NCBI RefSeq assembly: GCF_014653435.1
Contig: NZ_BNAO01000006.1
Location: 144,444 to 208,443 of the forward strand
DNA: 64,000 nucleotides
Reading direction: 5' to 3'
Source: Alishewanella longhuensis
Lineage (GTDB): Bacteria > Pseudomonadota > Gammaproteobacteria > Enterobacterales > Alteromonadaceae
The stretch's first letter is position 1. Every line of letters begins with the position of its first letter. Shown one piece after another: positions 54,049 to 64,000 of this stretch. The position numbers were made by a program, and so were the translations under genes. A model generated the notes under the pieces. It was not told where the DNA came from. It saw only the letters and a list, made by a program, of their open reading frames with translations, and did no database searches.

Positions 54049-57000
54049 CAGGTATAGTCTCGGGCTGCGCAATTCGAACAGGTACTGGCACTTCAGTACT
54101 ATGACGGTTTACTTCTGTAACGACAGGCTTATCGAAACTGCCGGTGACAGTAAAGTTTATGCGTGAAATCACTTCGGCAGATTGAAATACTTCATCCAGC
54201 GCCAACGCAGCTAGCCCCGTTGCCGGATTTACCATCCAGGCAATAATCACCGGTAAACTGGATGTCACTTTTGGCGCAAAGGACATTTGATAATCCAGCT
54301 GCCGCTTTGCAAGGTCGGCATAGCCTTGAATTGTAAGATTGCCCGGTACACCATCAATAACCACATCACTGGTTTGTGCCACACCTTGCTGCAAACTGAG
54401 CTTGCCACTCATTTTGTTGTAAAAAAAGCCTTTGCTAAATACATCGCGAAAATCCAGCCGCAATTTACGAACGAGTGAGTCCAAACTAAATAACGAGAAT
54501 AATCGGGCACCTTGATCGCTGACCTCAGTCAGTGAACCATCCCCTAAAGCAAACTGCACCTGCCCATTTAGCTCGGTTAAACGAAATTGCTGTGGTGCTC
54601 CCGCCCAGTTCAGTCGGAAATCAATATCACTGCGACTGCCGCTAATCGCAGAGCTTAGCTGATATTCTGCCAATAACGCGCCAATATTCGGACTATAAAA
54701 TGTACCTCTAAACTGACTATTGCCAATGGCATTATCTGGTTGCCACACTCCGCTAATCTTAAGCTTGCTGCCTTTATAATCGGTAGTAAGTTGCTGTAAC
54801 TGCCACTCCTCACCATTTGCCGCAGCCTGCAGCTGTACTTTACCAAACCGATAGTTACCGATGGCGCAATCGTTACAATTTAGCTGCAATGGAACCATCT
54901 GTAGTAACCAGTTTTGCGCCTCTAGCTCTGACAATAAAGGCAGCTGCTCTGTAATGTCCTCTGTTACTTCCATAAGCCCTGGCTTAGATTTTGTCTCTGC
55001 CAGAGGTAAATGCAAGTAATCTAACTGCACCACTATACCTTTACTCTGCCAGTCATGGAAAAACTGCCAGCGACTTGCCAACTCGGTACCATGCAAGTTT
55101 AACTGCCAAGCTTGCTCGCCTGGGCTTAGCTCAAATATTGTATTGTTCAGGCTGAGCTGTGCAGGCAGCTGAATAGTTGCCAATTTGCCTCTTACTCGGT
55201 TTAACGTTGGTAATACGGCATCTTCTGTTGTGGTTTTGCTTAAGATGGGTTGCAGAAAATCTAGCCATGGTAGTAGTTCAATTTGCGCCAGATTAACATC
55301 GATATTAAAACCTTTACCGCTTAAACCGGGATCTTCTGATCCCAGCGTCAATTGTGCCCGACTAATGCGTCCGCTGTGATGAGGCAACTCGGCCTGGAAA
55401 TACAATAATTGCTGATAATCTGCGGTAATATAGCTCTGTTCGGCATTGCCATGCGCCACCAACTGCAGTGTTGCCGGTTCAGTAAGGTCTTTTCGGTAAG
55501 GTTCTGGCAAGTTAAGCGCTAGTTGCTCCAGTTGTGCACTGAGTTCAGCCTGATAGCTAAAACCAGCTTGCGGCAATGCCAACGACAGCTGCAGCTGCCA
55601 ATCAAGAGTTCCCGCCAGCAAGTGATGATTTTCAATAGCAGCGACTGCATTAATTTGTGGCGCCAAAGCTTGCCCGGCTAGCTGCACACTCACCTCGTAG
55701 GCCGCAGCCTGCTGTTCGCCAATAAAGTGACCACTGGCAGGCAGACCCTGCCAGATAAACTGCAGTTGCTCCCCTCTGAGTTGTTCATTACGAAAATGTA
55801 TACGACCGGTTAGCTGCTGCAAATGAAGTTGCGGAGCCTGAATATACGCTTGAACCTCTAACAGCTCAGCGGTACCAGTCGCTATCACGGTTGGCTCAGT
55901 TAAGCCGATCTCTAACAATAAATCACCACGTACCGGGCCTGATAACCCAAGATGCGCTAGAGTTTTACCTAAAGTGTCTTGCAACGAAGATTGCAGCATA
56001 AGCTCTGTTAGGGTGTGACTTTCAAGTTGGGTATTTACCCGAACATCCAACTGCTTTGCATTAAATAGATCTGGGATACTGGCGGTTACCTGATCCCGTA
56101 TCGGTAAGAGACCTAAGTAACCATTGTCGGCTGCAATCAGCATACTGGCATTTTCAAACCATAAAACCGCGCTTAGCTCTGTTAAAGCAGGCCAGTCTGG
56201 CGCAAACGCAAATACCCCTTGTTCAAGATCAGCTCTCACCTGAAAATGACCTTCCCCGGAAGTAAAAGGGTAATCTGCAAATGCTCCTTGCCAGAGCACC
56301 GTTGCCTGCTGCAACATGCCACTGTCGATAGCTTCAGTTAAATACTCACGGGTTTTAATTGGCATATAACGCTGCGGATAATAACGACTGGCTTTAGCTG
56401 CGTCTAATTTTGTTAGCTGTGCTAATAGCGATAATTCTGGTTGTAAACCCAGGTCTAATCTAGCCTGAGCCGCCAACTGGAAATCTTCAGCTTCTAATGA
56501 CAGTTGTGGCAACTGTAATTGCCACACGTCATTCTGTTTACGTAGCCGAATATCAGCAACTAGCTGCTGATAGTACCAGTGGTCAGTAAAGAGTCCATCC
56601 CAGGACAAATATTGCTGCTCACCCGCAAGTAACAACCAGGCAAAATCATTAGCCGCCCAAAACTTTCCAGAAAGCTCGGTCACGCCCGGGATATTCCGAA
56701 CTGGCTTACTGCCCAACTCCCGAAATTGGCCGTAGAGTTTAAACTCTTGCTGTTGCAAACTAACATTAAGTTGCTCTAAATAACCGGCAGGTTGGTGCAT
56801 CAAGATACTTTTTACTAGCTCGCTGTCTTCAGCAAATAGCTGTAGCAAAGGCTCCAAGGCATCGAGCTGAAATTGCTGTACCGTTGCCAGCAAGCGTTCA
56901 TTCGTTTGACTCAACTGCAGTTTTAACCCTGTCCATTGCTCAATTTGGCTCGCAAGACTAAGCTCACCAGAGAGCAGCTGCCAACCGCTTTCAGTTGGCT

Positions 57001-57895
57001 GCCAGTGCAGTTGTCCAGCACCTAACTTAAGGCTGTGGTGCTCCCCCGAGCGTTGCCAATACAAGCTATTCTCAGCCAAATCAAGTTGCAACTGTTGAAG
57101 CTGGCCTTGCCCAATGCTGCCCCAGGCACGAAAGTTAATACTCGCTTTTTGGAGACGACTAGCTTGCGGCAACCATTGCCGAAATAAGGGCACGACATCT
57201 AAATCAGCACTTTGTAAAAACAGTTGCCCATATGCCTCGCTTAAGGTAGGACCATGTAAATCTAAAATAAAACTCAGGTTGTTGGCCGTAACATCAGCAA
57301 TCGCCAGTTCACCATGCCCTTGGTGCTGCATGCCTTCATTTCGCCAGTTCAGGCGGCTTATGTTAAGCACTAACTCCGGCTGATCACGGCTCACTAAAAT
57401 AAATTGGCTATTTGTTACGGTAAAGTCTTTGAGACGACGAAAGAACAGCTGCTCTAACCCCTGTAATGTTGCCGTGGTATTGTTGGTGGTAGCTTGATTG
57501 GCACTAAAGAGCGCATCCAGGTTGAGCCAGTAACGTAGTCCGTCCAGCTCGAAATGCTCAGCAGTAAACTGACGAGCTAATATACTTTGCCAGAAGTTGA
57601 TACGCACGGAGGTTTGTGCGATCTCCAGCTGCACTTCAGCATCTGCGGCTATACTAACTTGCTGTAGAACTAGCGCCGGTCCATTTTTTTGCCAGGCGGC
57701 GCTGATTTGTTTAATGGCAACGGTCGTGCCCAGCTGCTGAGTTAGCACCTGCTCTATGTGGTGTTTATAACTATCGGCATAAGGTAGCGCTATACGCAGT
57801 ACCGACACCACCGTTGCCAGTACCACCAGACAAATTGCCAGCGCTACCCAAAGTTTATGCAGACAGTAAAAGCAAGCCTGCTTGGTTTTCTGCAC
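54020..57895 (-). CDS. yhdP: AsmA-like envelope lipid-transport protein YhdP
   Basis: A 1291-aa protein: one N-terminal TM helix (about 13-33, LWVALAICLVVLATVVSVL), then a very long periplasmic beta-rich chain of DUF3971 type ending in an AsmA_2 region (GNLTIQGYADLAKRQLDYQM, MVNPATGLAALALDEVF) and a C-terminal Pro/Arg-rich tail. YhdP/TamB/YdbH proteins form periplasmic bridges that carry phospholipid to the outer membrane. The start is GTG 57895, sharing one base with the rng stop (TAGTG), so it is coupled to rng. Leu/Gln-rich codon use is like its neighbours. Confidence 0.94.
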   Translation of the reverse strand: MQKTKQACFYCLHKLWVALAICLVVLATVVSVLRIALPYADSYKHHIEQVLTQQLGTTVAIKQISAAWQKNGPALVLQQVSIAADAEVQLEIAQTSVRINFWQSILARQFTAEHFELDGLRYWLNLDALFSANQATTNNTTATLQGLEQLFFRRLKDFTVTNSQFILVSRDQPELVLNISRLNWRNEGMQHQGHGELAIADVTANNLSFILDLHGPTLSEAYGQLFLQSADLDVVPLFRQWLPQASRLQKASINFRAWGSIGQGQLQQLQLDLAENSLYWQRSGEHHSLKLGAGQLHWQPTESGWQLLSGELSLASQIEQWTGLKLQLSQTNERLLATVQQFQLDALEPLLQLFAEDSELVKSILMHQPAGYLEQLNVSLQQQEFKLYGQFRELGSKPVRNIPGVTELSGKFWAANDFAWLLLAGEQQYLSWDGLFTDHWYYQQLVADIRLRKQNDVWQLQLPQLSLEAEDFQLAAQARLDLGLQPELSLLAQLTKLDAAKASRYYPQRYMPIKTREYLTEAIDSGMLQQATVLWQGAFADYPFTSGEGHFQVRADLEQGVFAFAPDWPALTELSAVLWFENASMLIAADNGYLGLLPIRDQVTASIPDLFNAKQLDVRVNTQLESHTLTELMLQSSLQDTLGKTLAHLGLSGPVRGDLLLEIGLTEPTVIATGTAELLEVQAYIQAPQLHLQQLTGRIHFRNEQLRGEQLQFIWQGLPASGHFIGEQQAAAYEVSVQLAGQALAPQINAVAAIENHHLLAGTLDWQLQLSLALPQAGFSYQAELSAQLEQLALNLPEPYRKDLTEPATLQLVAHGNAEQSYITADYQQLLYFQAELPHHSGRISRAQLTLGSEDPGLSGKGFNIDVNLAQIELLPWLDFLQPILSKTTTEDAVLPTLNRVRGKLATIQLPAQLSLNNTIFELSPGEQAWQLNLHGTELASRWQFFHDWQSKGIVVQLDYLHLPLAETKSKPGLMEVTEDITEQLPLLSELEAQNWLLQMVPLQLNCNDCAIGNYRFGKVQLQAAANGEEWQLQQLTTDYKGSKLKISGVWQPDNAIGNSQFRGTFYSPNIGALLAEYQLSSAISGSRSDIDFRLNWAGAPQQFRLTELNGQVQFALGDGSLTEVSDQGARLFSLFSLDSLVRKLRLDFRDVFSKGFFYNKMSGKLSLQQGVAQTSDVVIDGVPGNLTIQGYADLAKRQLDYQMSFAPKVTSSLPVIIAWMVNPATGLAALALDEVFQSAEVISRINFTVTGSFDKPVVTEVNRHSTEVPVPVRIAQPETIPDDNTQPRSD

Positions 57896-59361
57896 TACAT
57901 CATTACCACGTCGAACTGTTCCTGTGTGTACATAGGTTCAGTATGAATACTGATTTGTTTACCAATAAAGACCTGGAGTTCAGCCAGGCTATGAAATTCA
58001 TCTGTTGTCAGGGCGTCTTTTACTACCGGCGACACATATACTACAAATTTATCGGCAGAATAGGCGCGATTTACCCTGACGATTTCCCGCAAGATTTCAA
58101 AGCAAACGGTTTCGACCGTTTTTAAGGAACCACGCCCCTTACATACTGGACACTCTGAGCATAGAATATGTTCCAAACTTTCGCGGGTTCTTTTGCGGGT
58201 CATTTCTACTAGCCCAAGAGCCGAGAAACCATGAATGTTGGTTTTCGCACGGTCCCGAGCCAACGCCAACTCTAAACTATGGAATACGCGGCGTTTATGT
58301 TCTTCATTTTGCATATCGATAAAATCGATAATGATAATACCACCAAGGTTACGCAACCGAAGCTGCCGAGCAATTGCCTGGGTGGCTTCGGTATTGGTAT
58401 TAAAGATGGTTTCATCTAGATTCCGGTGGCCGACAAAGGCACCGGTATTCACATCAATAGTCGTCATCGCTTCGGTTTGATCAATGATCAAATAACCACC
58501 ACTTTTCAGCGGGACCTTGCGTTCTAAAGCGCGCTGGATTTCATTTTCAACATCGAACATATCAAAGATTGGCCGCTCACCAGGATAATACTCCAGTAAT
58601 GCCACATTTTGCGGCATAAATTCGTCGCAAAATGCCGTTAATTGTTGAAAAGTTAATTTGGAATCAACCCGCACACGCTCTAATTCAGTACCAACAAAAT
58701 CACGTAGAATACGGTAGCTAAGGGTTAGATCTTCGTATACGACCCCTTCTTTTCGGGTGTTCTTTTTGCGCTTAAGGACTTTGCTCCAAAGTTTTTTCAG
58801 AAATTTGGCATCTTGTACCAATTCCTCCTCTGCGGCGCCTTCAGCAGCAGTCCGCACAATAAAGCCACCCGTATCGTCCATGCACTTGCTAACAATATCT
58901 TTTAATCTTTGCCGCTCGTTTTCACTCTCTAAACGCTGTGACACACCTACATGTGCAGAGTCTGGCATAAAAACTAAATAGCGGGACGGTAGAGTAATAT
59001 CGGTGGTTAAACGAGCGCCCTTTGTGCCCAGGGGATCTTTTACCACCTGCACCAACAAATACTGCCCTTCACGCACCAGCACACGAATATCTTTGCTAGC
59101 CGCTGGTTTAGCATCCAACTCATTAGCTTCGTTATGTTGCACAATATCTGACGCATGTAAAAACGCGGCCTTATCTAAACCGATATCGACAAAAGCAGCC
59201 TGCATACCCGGTAATACACGGCTGACTTTACCGACATAAATATTGCCAACCAACCCAAGTCTCGCTTGCCGTTCAATATGTAATTCTTGCAGTACACCGT
59301 TTTCAATCAAGGCTACCCGGGTTTCTGTGGGTGTGACATTAATTAGTAACTCAGCACTCAT
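57895..59361 (-). CDS. rng: Ribonuclease G
   Basis: 488 aa from ATG 59361 (GAGGTCAAG upstream), which matches the usual RNase G length; the longer frame to 59403 overlaps maf further. An S1 domain (GNIYVGKVSRVLPGMQAAFV), the RNase H-like part and catalytic Asp residues (TTIDVNTGAFVG and IIIDFIDMQ) are present. The zinc-link pair is CPVCKGRG (about 400). It processes the 5' end of 16S rRNA and degrades some mRNAs. It sits in the conserved mreBCD-maf-rng-yhdP cluster; its start overlaps the end of maf. Confidence 0.96.
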   Translation of the reverse strand: MSAELLINVTPTETRVALIENGVLQELHIERQARLGLVGNIYVGKVSRVLPGMQAAFVDIGLDKAAFLHASDIVQHNEANELDAKPAASKDIRVLVREGQYLLVQVVKDPLGTKGARLTTDITLPSRYLVFMPDSAHVGVSQRLESENERQRLKDIVSKCMDDTGGFIVRTAAEGAAEEELVQDAKFLKKLWSKVLKRKKNTRKEGVVYEDLTLSYRILRDFVGTELERVRVDSKLTFQQLTAFCDEFMPQNVALLEYYPGERPIFDMFDVENEIQRALERKVPLKSGGYLIIDQTEAMTTIDVNTGAFVGHRNLDETIFNTNTEATQAIARQLRLRNLGGIIIIDFIDMQNEEHKRRVFHSLELALARDRAKTNIHGFSALGLVEMTRKRTRESLEHILCSECPVCKGRGSLKTVETVCFEILREIVRVNRAYSADKFVVYVSPVVKDALTTDEFHSLAELQVFIGKQISIHTEPMYTQEQFDVVMM

Positions 59362-59930
59362 CTTGACCTCTGCAGCTTTTGTAATAACAAGTCTGTCTCG
59401 CATAAGGGTAAGCCAACAACAGCACTGTAGCTGCCGTTTATGCGTTCGACAAATTTACCGGCTTGTCCCTGAATACCATAACCACCAGCTTTATCTACAG
59501 GCTCGCCGCTTTGCCAATAGTCTGCCATTTCTTGCTGGCTAATGCTCCTAAACCAAACCTCTGTAGTAACCAAAATTTGCCATTGCTGAGTAGGAGTTAC
59601 CAAGGCAACTGCAGTCATGACCTGATGGCTACGTCCAGATAGTCGCTGCATCATATGTAAAAAATCGGCTTCACTTTCCGGCTTGCCCAGAATGCAACCA
59701 TCAATGACCACACTAGTATCAGCACCTAGCACCGGCAAACGGCCAGCCAGCAGTTGCAAACCTATTTGCGCCTTGGTTAAGGCTAAACGGCTAACATAAG
59801 TGGCAGCAAGTTCTGCTGTTAAGATGCTTTCATCGATATCGGGCGTAACCAATTCGAAGGTTACACCAAGCTGCTGCAATAATTCTCGGCGGCGGGGTGA
59901 AGCGGAGGCTAACGCGATAGTAGAGTGCAT
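59358..59930 (-). CDS. maf: Maf-like nucleotide pyrophosphatase (YhdE type, dTTP/UTP)
   Basis: A 190-aa Maf protein. LASASPRRRELLQQLGV is the phosphate-binding N-terminal loop, DESI follows, and GADTSVVIDGCILGKP carries the catalytic Asp. It hydrolyses dTTP, UTP and modified pyrimidine nucleotides to monophosphates and can affect septation when overproduced. It is located between mreD and rng with overlapping ends on both sides (shared base with mreD, 4 bp with rng), as in E. coli. Confidence 0.95.
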   Translation of the reverse strand: MHSTIALASASPRRRELLQQLGVTFELVTPDIDESILTAELAATYVSRLALTKAQIGLQLLAGRLPVLGADTSVVIDGCILGKPESEADFLHMMQRLSGRSHQVMTAVALVTPTQQWQILVTTEVWFRSISQQEMADYWQSGEPVDKAGGYGIQGQAGKFVERINGSYSAVVGLPLCETDLLLQKLQRSR

Positions 59931-60412
59931 TATTGGATCTTAAGTTGTCGGCGATAACGCCTCAGTAGCCAAAATAACCAGGGCCAAACTATCATGCCAG
60001 TTAAAACCGGCCATAAGTAAGCTGGGCGGAAATTAACCCCTGTTAGGAAATGGCTTAGCCAAAACAAGAGTAACTGATACAGCGCCAACATTAACCCCAT
60101 TAACAGGCTTTGCTGAATGACCGAAAAGTTACGAATTTTTAAGTGGTTTACGGCAACAACAAAAGACACCACAGAAAAAGCTAAGGCGTTTACGCCCAAA
60201 ACGGTGCCAACCAGAACATCCGTCAATAACCCCATTAAAAATGCAGTACCGATATTAACACGTCTTGGCAAAGCCAATGTCCAATACATTAACACCAATA
60301 GCACCCAATCTGGCCGAAACAAATTAAACTGAAAAGGTACTGGTGTAACGGTAAGTAATAGCGCGGCTAACAGACTTAAATAAATAAAACCTATGCCTTG
60401 AGCTGGTCGCAT
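59930..60412 (-). CDS. mreD: Rod-shape protein MreD
   Basis: 160 aa from ATG 60412, which overlaps the mreC stop (TAATG); the longer open frame to 60463 is not needed. It has about five hydrophobic helices with RPDWVLLVLMYWTLALPRRV and GLLTDVLVGTVLGVNAL, the two MreD landmarks. It belongs to the elongasome with MreB, MreC, RodA and PBP2, in the inner membrane. Confidence 0.94.
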   Translation of the reverse strand: MRPAQGIGFIYLSLLAALLLTVTPVPFQFNLFRPDWVLLVLMYWTLALPRRVNIGTAFLMGLLTDVLVGTVLGVNALAFSVVSFVVAVNHLKIRNFSVIQQSLLMGLMLALYQLLLFWLSHFLTGVNFRPAYLWPVLTGMIVWPWLFWLLRRYRRQLKIQ

Positions 60413-61269
60413 TAATTCTCTTCCTCGGCTTGACGTACTGCTTCCACTTGCGATCCAGGCCATAATATCAATACGTGTCGAATCCTATCTAAGCTAGCAT
60501 AGGGCCTAGCATGCACTGTCATAAAGGGCTGACTGGCATCTTTAATCACCTGGATAACCTCAGCCACCGGATAGCCCTCTGGAAAGCGTCCATCTAAGCC
60601 GGAGGTTAATAAACGATCACCCTCACGAATATCAGTACTTAGTGGTAAATGGATCACCCTGAGCATATCCCATTGTCCCAGCCCTTCAGCCACAGTACGC
60701 ACCCCAGTGCGCTCAGCACGCACTGAAATCGCGTGGGTATTGTCAGAAATAAGCAAAGCACGGCTGCTGGTGGGACCAACACTCACTATTTGTCCAACGA
60801 CCCCCTTTTCATCGATAATTGGCTGATGGACACTAACCCCATCGTTGCTGCCTTTATTGAGCACAACTTGATGAGAAAAAGGATGGCTGTAAACTGCCAA
60901 AACTTCAGCAATTAAGCGCTGACCTTGAACCACAGGAGCAGAACCTAATAAAGCACGCAGTTTATCGTTTTCCTGTTGTAGAAAAGACAGTAATTGCAGT
61001 TGTACATCTTGCTGTAGCAACCTATCTTTTAACTGAGCGTTTTCAGATAATAGTTGCTGTTGTGACATAAGTTGCTCGGAAGCACCCGCGATCAAACTTT
61101 CAGGTAAGCTTGCCGCATAAAATAGCGGGCCTACCGCAGAGGTAAGTAAACTCCTGATCTGGGTTGCACTCTCGGTATAGCGGTCAACAAACATCAGCCC
61201 GACACTGCAAGCTATTGCTAAAACTAAACGCAGCCCAAGTGCCGGGCCGCGGTTAAAAAAGTCATTCAT
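60412..61269 (-). CDS. mreC: Rod-shape protein MreC
   Basis: 285 aa: N-terminal TM helix (about 12-30, LRLVLAIACSVGLMFVD), a coiled coil (about 65-110, LMSQQQLLSENAQLKDRLLQ) and the periplasmic beta domain with LNKGSNDGVSVHQPIIDEKG and VGPTSSRALLISD. It is a scaffold of the elongasome. It starts 27 bp after mreB and ends in a TAATG overlap with mreD. Confidence 0.96.
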   Translation of the reverse strand: MNDFFNRGPALGLRLVLAIACSVGLMFVDRYTESATQIRSLLTSAVGPLFYAASLPESLIAGASEQLMSQQQLLSENAQLKDRLLQQDVQLQLLSFLQQENDKLRALLGSAPVVQGQRLIAEVLAVYSHPFSHQVVLNKGSNDGVSVHQPIIDEKGVVGQIVSVGPTSSRALLISDNTHAISVRAERTGVRTVAEGLGQWDMLRVIHLPLSTDIREGDRLLTSGLDGRFPEGYPVAEVIQVIKDASQPFMTVHARPYASLDRIRHVLILWPGSQVEAVRQAEEEN

Positions 61270-61296
61270 GAGCGTCTCTGACGGCGCAAAACTGCA

Positions 61297-62412
<1,116 letters not shown>

Positions 62413-62624
62413 TTATACCAAAGTTGTAGCTATTCTAAGTAAGTCTCCGGCAAGAAAATAGCTTTTTATGACTTTTTTGCCAAATTACCTCTAAACACTA
62501 CGTAAATACCCTTAACGTCCATATATGTAGACTTACCAGCACTTTTTATAGTCATCAGGCAGAGCAGTGAGCAACAACAAAGGCTATAATTGCCTATCAC
62601 TGCATTACCTTGAAAACGATACTA

Positions 62625-63581
62625 ATGACAGTCCTTCTACTGCCAGAAATCAGCTGGCAACAACTAACACATCCTATTCTAACGACCAGCAATACCGAGC
62701 TTTGGATCTGTCAATTAAAACCACCTGTACCACAGATCGCCGGCAATAAGTGGTTAAAATTACACTCAGCTATTTCGCAACGCCTGCCAACACAAGGGAT
62801 CCTTAGCCTGGGCGGCGCATTTTCCAATCATTTAGCCGCTTTAGCTGCTGCCGGTAACCATTATGGTTTCCCAACAATAGGTTTGGTACGCACAGATCAG
62901 CTGGATAGTGCAAACCCGACACTACAACAATGTTCGCGAAATGGTATGCAGTTGCGGGGGATTGACCGAGTCTCATTTAGACAGCGAGACTCAGCAGAGT
63001 TCAATCACGATCTGGTAAATAATTACCCTAATTATTTAATCGTGCCAGAGGGTGGCAGTAATCAGCAAGGCGCTGCGGGCGTTTCGGCTCTACCGCTGGC
63101 AGAAACACCGGCAGGTAAAGCAACTCTGCTTTGCTGCGCAACCGCCAGCGGCGGTACTTTAGCTGGGATTATTCAGCGTTACCCTGATATTAAGGTGTTA
63201 GGGTTGGCGGTAGTTAAAGACCGTTCACTGGTCAGTCGGGTTAAACAATGCCTACCCGATAACAGACCTTTTGTTAATTGGCAGCTGACACAGGCTAGTT
63301 CGGCTTATGGCAAAGTGACAGCGGCAGATATCGCGTTTTGTTGTGAGTTAAAACCGCAAATAACTCTTGAACCGGTTTATACAGGTAAAGCCTTGCACCA
63401 ATTATTGGACCTGTTAACAAGTGGCCAGCTAGCATCAGGCCAACGCATCGCTTTTTTTCACACCGGCGGCTTGCAAGGATTAGCAGGTCAATATTACCGT
63501 AAGCTAATTAGTAAAGCAGAGTATCACTTACTTGCTGCAGATGGTAGCGAAGAGCCCGGCGCAAGGCCCGCAGCTGGGTAG
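62625..63581 (+). CDS. 1-aminocyclopropane-1-carboxylate deaminase / D-cysteine desulfhydrase family PLP enzyme
   Basis: About 318 aa from ATG 62625 (TTG 62610 is the alternative). Fold-type II PLP enzyme: the Schiff-base Lys is in AGNKWLKL, followed by LSLGGAFSNHLAALAAAG (substrate loop), VPEGGSNQQGAAGV and CCATASGGTLAGI, the phosphate-binding GTG-like loop, and a C-terminal HTGGLQGLAG. In bacteria without plant hosts this family is usually D-cysteine desulfhydrase. The last ~15 residues (after LLAAD) are GC-rich and Pro/Ala-rich, unlike the family, and run into the repeat-like DNA that follows, so the original end may have been replaced. Confidence 0.85.
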   Translation: MTVLLLPEISWQQLTHPILTTSNTELWICQLKPPVPQIAGNKWLKLHSAISQRLPTQGILSLGGAFSNHLAALAAAGNHYGFPTIGLVRTDQLDSANPTLQQCSRNGMQLRGIDRVSFRQRDSAEFNHDLVNNYPNYLIVPEGGSNQQGAAGVSALPLAETPAGKATLLCCATASGGTLAGIIQRYPDIKVLGLAVVKDRSLVSRVKQCLPDNRPFVNWQLTQASSAYGKVTAADIAFCCELKPQITLEPVYTGKALHQLLDLLTSGQLASGQRIAFFHTGGLQGLAGQYYRKLISKAEYHLLAADGSEEPGARPAAG

Positions 63582-63746
63582 CAATTTTTACCACCGGCTT
63601 CGAGGCGCACGTCACTGTGCCCACTCAGCCTGCGCAGCCCCCCTGCTGCTGTTCCAAAAATTCTACCGCAACTGAGGGCTCAACAAGCATTGCTGGCTCA
63701 TCACGCTGCGCGTCCAAAAAAGCGATGCCACACCGATAGCCGACGA
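63582..63746. other. Non-coding GC-rich stretch before the palindromic element
   Basis: No convincing gene on either strand. The base composition is more GC-rich than the surrounding genes. Together with the adjacent palindrome it looks like dispersed intergenic repeat DNA. Confidence 0.4.
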
Positions 63747-63864
63747 GGTGGCCAGCGCAGAGTACACTTTGTCCGGGGACGTCTTTTGCAGGGATGCAAA
63801 AGAGGAGCCTACAGGGAAGTATCTACGGCGTGCCCCGGCGAAGTCGTACGGCGTGCTGGCCACC
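63747..63864. repeat. 118-bp imperfect palindrome, likely a dispersed intergenic element
   Basis: The outer arms GGTGGCCAGC (63747-63756) and GCTGGCCACC (63855-63864) are perfect complements. Inside them, GTCCGGGGAC (63771) faces GTGCCCCGGC (about 63830), with looser pairing of the stretches between. Near the centre CTTTTGCA-GGGA-TGCAAAAG (63783-63802) is a perfect stem-loop. Short frames that cross it on both strands look accidental. Confidence 0.65.
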
Positions 63865-63929
63865 GGATGCACCAAACGATGAGACTCAAAGAAGACGTAC
63901 AGACCATTGCCTCAGAATCGCAGTAAAGC

Positions 63930-63959
63930 AAAAAGCCCACTCAACTGAGTGGGCTCTTT
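63930..63959. terminator. Terminator-like hairpin near the window end
   Basis: AAAGCCCACTC-AACT-GAGTGGGCTCTTT: a 9-bp stem with an A run on one side and TCTTTG on the other. It probably ends a gene on one or both sides; 41 further bases to the window edge show no gene that can be called. Confidence 0.8.
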
Positions 63960-64000
63960 GGCTTTATGAGGTGCCTTCATGCCCCTCGCAGAGCTCGGGG

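Noticed and set aside
63663..63926. Short overlapping ORFs on both strands near the window end
   Set aside because: They cross the palindromic element and have no ribosome binding sites or recognisable protein features.

Overview
The window looks like a chromosomal segment of a Gram-negative gammaproteobacterium. The gene set (mreBCD-maf-rng-yhdP-nit-tldD, glrK-qseG-glrR, pmbA with divergent darP, two Fur-controlled TonB receptors, many chemoreceptors) and the protein flavour suggest the Rheinheimera/Alishewanella/Arsukibacterium group of the Alteromonadales side. That placement is inference from gene content; no marker search was possible. Almost all of the window is ordinary single-copy chromosomal coding sequence. 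I see no insertion sequence, prophage, CRISPR array or origin.

Left part (1-20800): a truncated chemoreceptor, a DMT exporter, a Tat-exported PhoX-type phosphatase and an ElaA acetyltransferase come first. An iron-responsive block follows: two TonB receptors and a PepSY/DUF2271/DUF4198 operon with good Fur boxes. Next come two hotdog thioesterases, a gamma-glutamyltransferase and the GlrK-QseG-GlrR two-component operon. Upstream of glrK lies a separate short transcription unit with a sigma-54 promoter, an IHF-like site, a GlrR-like site, a 62-codon membrane-protein ORF and a strong intrinsic terminator. It occupies the place that the sRNA gene glmY holds in enterobacteria. An adenosine deaminase family protein closes this part.

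Middle (20800-39410): a DASS anion transporter, two convergent chemoreceptors (HBM and 4HB sensor types), an AttEFGH-like ABC exporter with an AttH lipoprotein, an NhaC antiporter and a divergent ADP-ribosylglycohydrolase homologue. Then comes an ovothiol locus: an OvoA synthase fused to its methyltransferase, next to a PLP C-S lyase that fits the OvoB role. An EAL phosphodiesterase and a GNAT enzyme lead to a tRNA-Arg(CCG) gene. Downstream of the tRNA are two near-identical 153-bp tandem repeats, each carrying the last 19 bases of the tRNA, a layout like the E. coli tyrT/rtT repeats.

Right part (39570-64000): a CHASE-PAS histidine kinase, an M3 peptidase lipoprotein, pmbA/tldE and darP, and two PH-domain membrane proteins. 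A large stand-alone tubulin/FtsZ-like protein of 720 aa follows. After ilvE comes the long minus-strand cell-shape and envelope cluster, read in the order mreB, mreC, mreD, maf, rng, yhdP, nit, tldD. TldD here and PmbA (TldE) 6 kb away would form the TldD/E protease. The window ends with a D-cysteine desulfhydrase/ACC deaminase homologue and a non-coding, strongly palindromic stretch that looks like a dispersed intergenic repeat.

Most notable: the sigma-54 unit before glrK (18986-19462), the tRNA-Arg-derived tandem repeats (39026-39331), the tubulin-like protein (48462-50624), the ovothiol locus (33505-36943) and the 118-bp palindromic element (63747-63864).
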